Assembly: GCF_040954835.1 (NCBI RefSeq)
Contig: NC_090706.1
Coordinates: 38,139,148-38,203,147, forward strand
From: Lepisosteus oculatus
Lineage: Eukaryota > Chordata > Actinopteri > Semionotiformes > Lepisosteidae
Direction of reading: 5' to 3'
DNA length: 64,000 nt
Shown: one piece after another, positions 62,701 to 64,000 of the stretch
How positions within the stretch are numbered: the stretch's first letter is position 1
How the letters are laid out: each line of letters starts with the position of its first letter
The notes under the pieces: model-generated
Databases searched by the model: none
What the model saw: the letters and a program-made list of their open reading frames with translations, nothing else
What the model was told of the DNA's origin: nothing
Position numbers and translations under genes: made by a program

Positions 62701-64000
62701 TTAATTTAAAGTTTGGCCAAGTCATGCTCGAATGCACTAAATGACTGTGCCAAGACCCAAAAGTCACTATTTAAGGATGTTGCGAATGACAAGTACTTGC
62801 ATTTTTATCCCAGTGAGGTCGGAATATTGAAGGCTAGAAATAAAATCTAGGATGTTAGGAGCTAGAGAAAGTGGTGGGCCAAATTATCAGCTACAGTGTG
62901 TTTCTTGATTAATAACATGATAGCATTACACTAATATTTGTAAGATAAATATTAATATACAGTACTATTAATATACATAGTATACAAAGTAAAGTACACA
63001 CTTTTTAGGCTATAGCAAATAAACTGATACAAAGGCCAGTCTTATTTTCCTTGTAACCATTTGAGATCTCCTAGTCAAATGCTTACTGTATTTACCATGG
63101 CAACACCACATTTTTCCTGGTAACTTAGTGGAAAACCGAGTTGGAGTGCAAAAGAAAGAAACTGATTAAAATTAAATACATCAGAATTAACAGTTTTTTT
63201 AATTAATGAATGCACTTGTTAAGAAAGCTACTGTATATCTTTAACGCAGTTCTTCTACCGCAGTCTCCTTTCAATACTGCCACCAGTGGTTTTCTTTCTC
63301 GAACTGTCGCTGCTGTAAATGTAGGCGAGTGAGTCAAGGACGTTTGCTCATTGGAGTCTGCCAAACCACCTCTGTATCTAGTAATCCTGACTTCCACTAT
63401 GAATTAAATAAATAAAAACCATTTCAAAAACAATTCACTTCCCTCACTTCACAAACAGCACGACAGCTAGCGGAAGCCTTTTTAATGTGTAGTCTGTATT
63501 GTCCCTTTTGAAACATTCGGCTTGGAACTTTGCTTTCCAATAGGACTTGAAAGAAGCAATACATGTATACAAGTTCTAGAAAATATAAGGCGGCTACATT
63601 CATCTTGCGTCACGTTATAAAGTCAAGCACATTACAAGTTTTTCCTTGAACGCAGAGACCATTATGCAGGGGGTCACTGTTCCTAATGTTCAGGAAGCCA
63701 AAATCACAACGCTGCCCGCCAGTTGTTCAAACAACAATGAAAAATGTAACTTATTTTCTTCAGACTTTGTTTCTAACAACAGATAATTGGGAAAAGTAGT
63801 TAAATAATTCTTTGCTAAGCAGGATCCTTTTGTTTCGGCAGTGCCGGAGAATTAGGTCGTTTACGGTGAGGAACAACTGTAGCAAGACAGGCAGCGACAC
63901 CAGAAGACTGTGTCCTACCCGCTGTCTGAATCCTGTTCTTCCCCCAACAGGCACCATAGTTTACGATTTCAAGCTGTATCCCGAGGAGTCGGTGGAGCTG
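23716..64000 (+). CDS. flt4: Vascular endothelial growth factor receptor 3, N-terminal exons 1-6, 3'-partial
   Basis: Six exons join in frame: 23716-23773, 55651-55747, 57434-57708, 61874-62001, 62350-62527 and 63951-64000 (786 nt, 262 codons). They encode a signal peptide, Ig domains 1 and 2 and the start of Ig 3. FLT4 is a receptor tyrosine kinase on lymphatic and venous endothelium that binds VEGF-C and VEGF-D; Ig 1-3 form the ligand-binding end. The identity rests on GYSMTPPT at the mature N-terminus, which is the same in human FLT4, with DWAWP, NDTG-Y and TAAS-YAFV following in order. Exon 1 (58 nt) and exon 2 (97 nt) match the human sizes as I recall them. The kinase half lies beyond the window. 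Frame and splice sites are intact. Confidence 0.93.
23774..26710. other. flt4 intron 1, first part
   Basis: Intronic AT-rich DNA. No exon with matching phase was seen. First introns near VEGFR promoters often hold enhancers, but no single site stands out here. Confidence 0.5.
26711..26970 (-). repeat. Dispersed fish repeat, antisense, better preserved copy
   Basis: It runs from CATTTTCTAACCAATTCTG through GGAGCTTATCCCAGCATGCA, GGCAGGGTACATCCTGGACA, AGTCCATCACAGGGC, GGGAGAACATGCACACTCCA to CACCCCAGG. This is the reverse strand of the family seen at 16926 and 19112, here including the CATGCAAACACAGGGAGAAC part. The open frames here are not genes. Confidence 0.75.
26971..32129. other. flt4 intron 1, second part
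   Basis: Intron sequence without supported exons. The stretch 29780-29960 is of mixed composition with homeodomain-like TTAATTA/TAATTAAT cores and is raised as a possible regulatory element. The open frame at 29421-29816 has no family signature. Confidence 0.4.
32190..32240 (+). repeat. SINE tail remnant
   Basis: GTGTATGTAAGTTGCTTTTGG and the following TCTACTAAG resemble the conserved tail of fish tRNA-SINEs (TTGCTTTGGATAAAAGCGTC type). The tRNA-like head cannot be recognised, so this is a fragment. Confidence 0.4.
32241..42476. other. flt4 intron 1, third part
   Basis: Intron sequence. It holds a short 26-bp tandem repeat (34883-34960), a long C-run near 35987-36000, a GC-richer block near 36900-37150 and a candidate conserved stretch at 36180-36380. 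No exon-like frame has both splice sites and phase that would fit flt4. Confidence 0.4.
34883..34960 (+). repeat. Tandem repeat, 26 bp x 3
   Basis: Three head-to-tail copies (34883-34908, 34909-34934, 34935-34960) of a unit starting CAGCTGTGCAGATAGACC. Copies differ at one to two positions. No spacers, so it is a minisatellite seed and not an array of another kind. Confidence 0.85.
42477..43039 (-). mobile_element. Solo LTR, gypsy-like
   Basis: A 563-bp GC-rich block that on the minus strand begins TGTCACTACTGTCATCCC and ends CTGGCACCTGTGACA. Flanks GACGG (42472-42476) and GATGG (43040-43044) look like a 5-bp target duplication with one change. Near the 5' end is a TATA-like TTATTTAAGCCC. 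No internal coding region or second LTR is visible, so it is the product of LTR-LTR recombination. Open frames inside it are incidental. Confidence 0.65.
43045..55650. other. flt4 intron 1, last part
   Basis: Intron sequence. Short direct repeats occur near 43065-43105. The stretch 52860-53750 has several medium open frames in different phases and may be an old, decayed insertion, but I cannot name it. Nothing else is supported. Confidence 0.4.
55651..55747 (+). CDS. flt4: flt4 exon 2, start of Ig domain 1
   Basis: 97 nt between a tttctcctcaag acceptor and a gtaaat donor. It reads QVTGYSMTPPT, then DLVIDANDTLTITC, which has the first Ig 1 cysteine and an NDT glycosylation site. GYSMTPPT is diagnostic for VEGFR3. 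Confidence 0.93.
55748..57433. other. flt4 intron 2
   Basis: 1686 nt of AT-rich intron, ending with a small (TTGTA)n-like stretch near 57360-57380. No other feature seen. Confidence 0.6.
57434..57708 (+). CDS. flt4: flt4 exon 3, rest of Ig domain 1
   Basis: 275 nt between a ctgtccag acceptor and a gtcagt donor. It has GQHTLDWAWPE, a variable insert, KPYCKTLVL, GNDTGYYRC with the second Ig 1 cysteine and a glycosylation site, and GATAASIYAFVK. It is about 30 nt longer than I recall for human exon 3, the extra falling in the variable loop after DWAWP. Confidence 0.92.
59395..59450 (-). repeat. Dispersed repeat fragment
   Basis: ATTGAACACTGGGCCCCTG and GCTGTGAGGCAGCAATATCA followed by CCATGCCACCC is the GAACCC...GCTGTGAGGCAGCAGTGC...CCACC segment of the same fish-wide family as 26711-26970. 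Confidence 0.6.
60834..61010 (+). repeat. Possible dispersed repeat fragment
   Basis: AATTCAATTCAACTTTGTCA and TGCAGTATATAAATA resemble a common fish interspersed repeat with an AATTCAACTTTATTGTCATT start. It is followed by a simple AACATGTAATAACATAACA-type stretch. Edges are uncertain. Confidence 0.4.
61874..62001 (+). CDS. flt4: flt4 exon 4, start of Ig domain 2
   Basis: 128 nt between a ttctcgctcgcag acceptor and a gtgagt donor. It reads DETQPFV, EVPCRVTVPDVEVKVGL. The Cys in VPC is the first of Ig 2, the main ligand-contacting domain. The overall pattern matches human QPFI...VPCLVSIPG. Confidence 0.9.
62350..62527 (+). CDS. flt4: flt4 exon 5, rest of Ig domain 2
   Basis: 178 nt between a tcctttcag acceptor and a gtaccaa donor. 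It reads LIWNNKKGM (human VVWDDRRGM), then LLGLYCQTLL with the second Ig 2 cysteine and FLTHFT. Phase 1 out joins the next exon. Confidence 0.9.
62528..63950. other. flt4 intron 5
   Basis: 1423 nt of AT-rich intron with no repeat or exon recognised. Intron 4 (62002-62349, 348 nt) is likewise featureless. Confidence 0.6.
63951..64000 (+). CDS. flt4: flt4 exon 6, start of Ig domain 3, cut by window end
   Basis: The acceptor cttcccccaacag is followed by 50 nt reading TIVYDFKLYPEESVEL, which matches the start of human Ig 3 (ELYDIQLLPRKSLEL). It continues past the window. Confidence 0.88.

Overview
This window is animal nuclear DNA, most likely from a ray-finned fish. Genes are split by GT/AG introns, one intron is about 32 kb, intergenic DNA is AT-rich, and the dispersed repeats (tRNA-derived SINE, fish-type 3' tail family, LTR pieces) are of kinds common in fish genomes. 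Species cannot be fixed from sequence alone. A non-teleost such as a gar or bowfin is a guess, based on the long introns and the tetrapod-like VEGFR3 sequence.

Layout. (1) 1280-5394, plus strand: the 3' half of a TRIM-family gene, with a coiled-coil exon, a 20-nt micro-exon, a linker exon and a PRY-SPRY (B30.2) exon. The RING/B-box part is not in the window. (2) 7342-14752, minus strand: a complete nine-coding-exon gene for an 851-residue coiled-coil protein I cannot name. All splice phases agree. Three of its exons (10260-10787, 9126-9785, 8067-8645) are tandem copies of one another, and its promoter plus four-codon first exon also exists in two copies. The upstream copy carries a perfect RFX X-box and a CCAAT box, which suggests expression in ciliated or sperm-forming cells. 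(3) 14753-23700: intergenic, with two copies of a fish dispersed repeat, a G-quadruplex motif, a tRNA-derived SINE and a striking 536-bp near-perfect palindrome (22155-22690) that looks like a miniature LTR element with inverted LTRs. (4) 23716-64000, plus strand: the first six coding exons of flt4 (VEGFR3), giving signal peptide, Ig domains 1 and 2 and the start of Ig 3. The gene runs off the right end. Intron 1 (23774-55650) holds a solo LTR, SINE-like fragments, a short tandem repeat and possible conserved regulatory stretches.

The three genes are separate transcription units with no operon-like link. TRIM genes also lie near FLT4 on human 5q35.3, so the TRIM-flt4 proximity may be old synteny. 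Gene models rest on reading frames, splice sites and phase matching by eye. No database search was possible.
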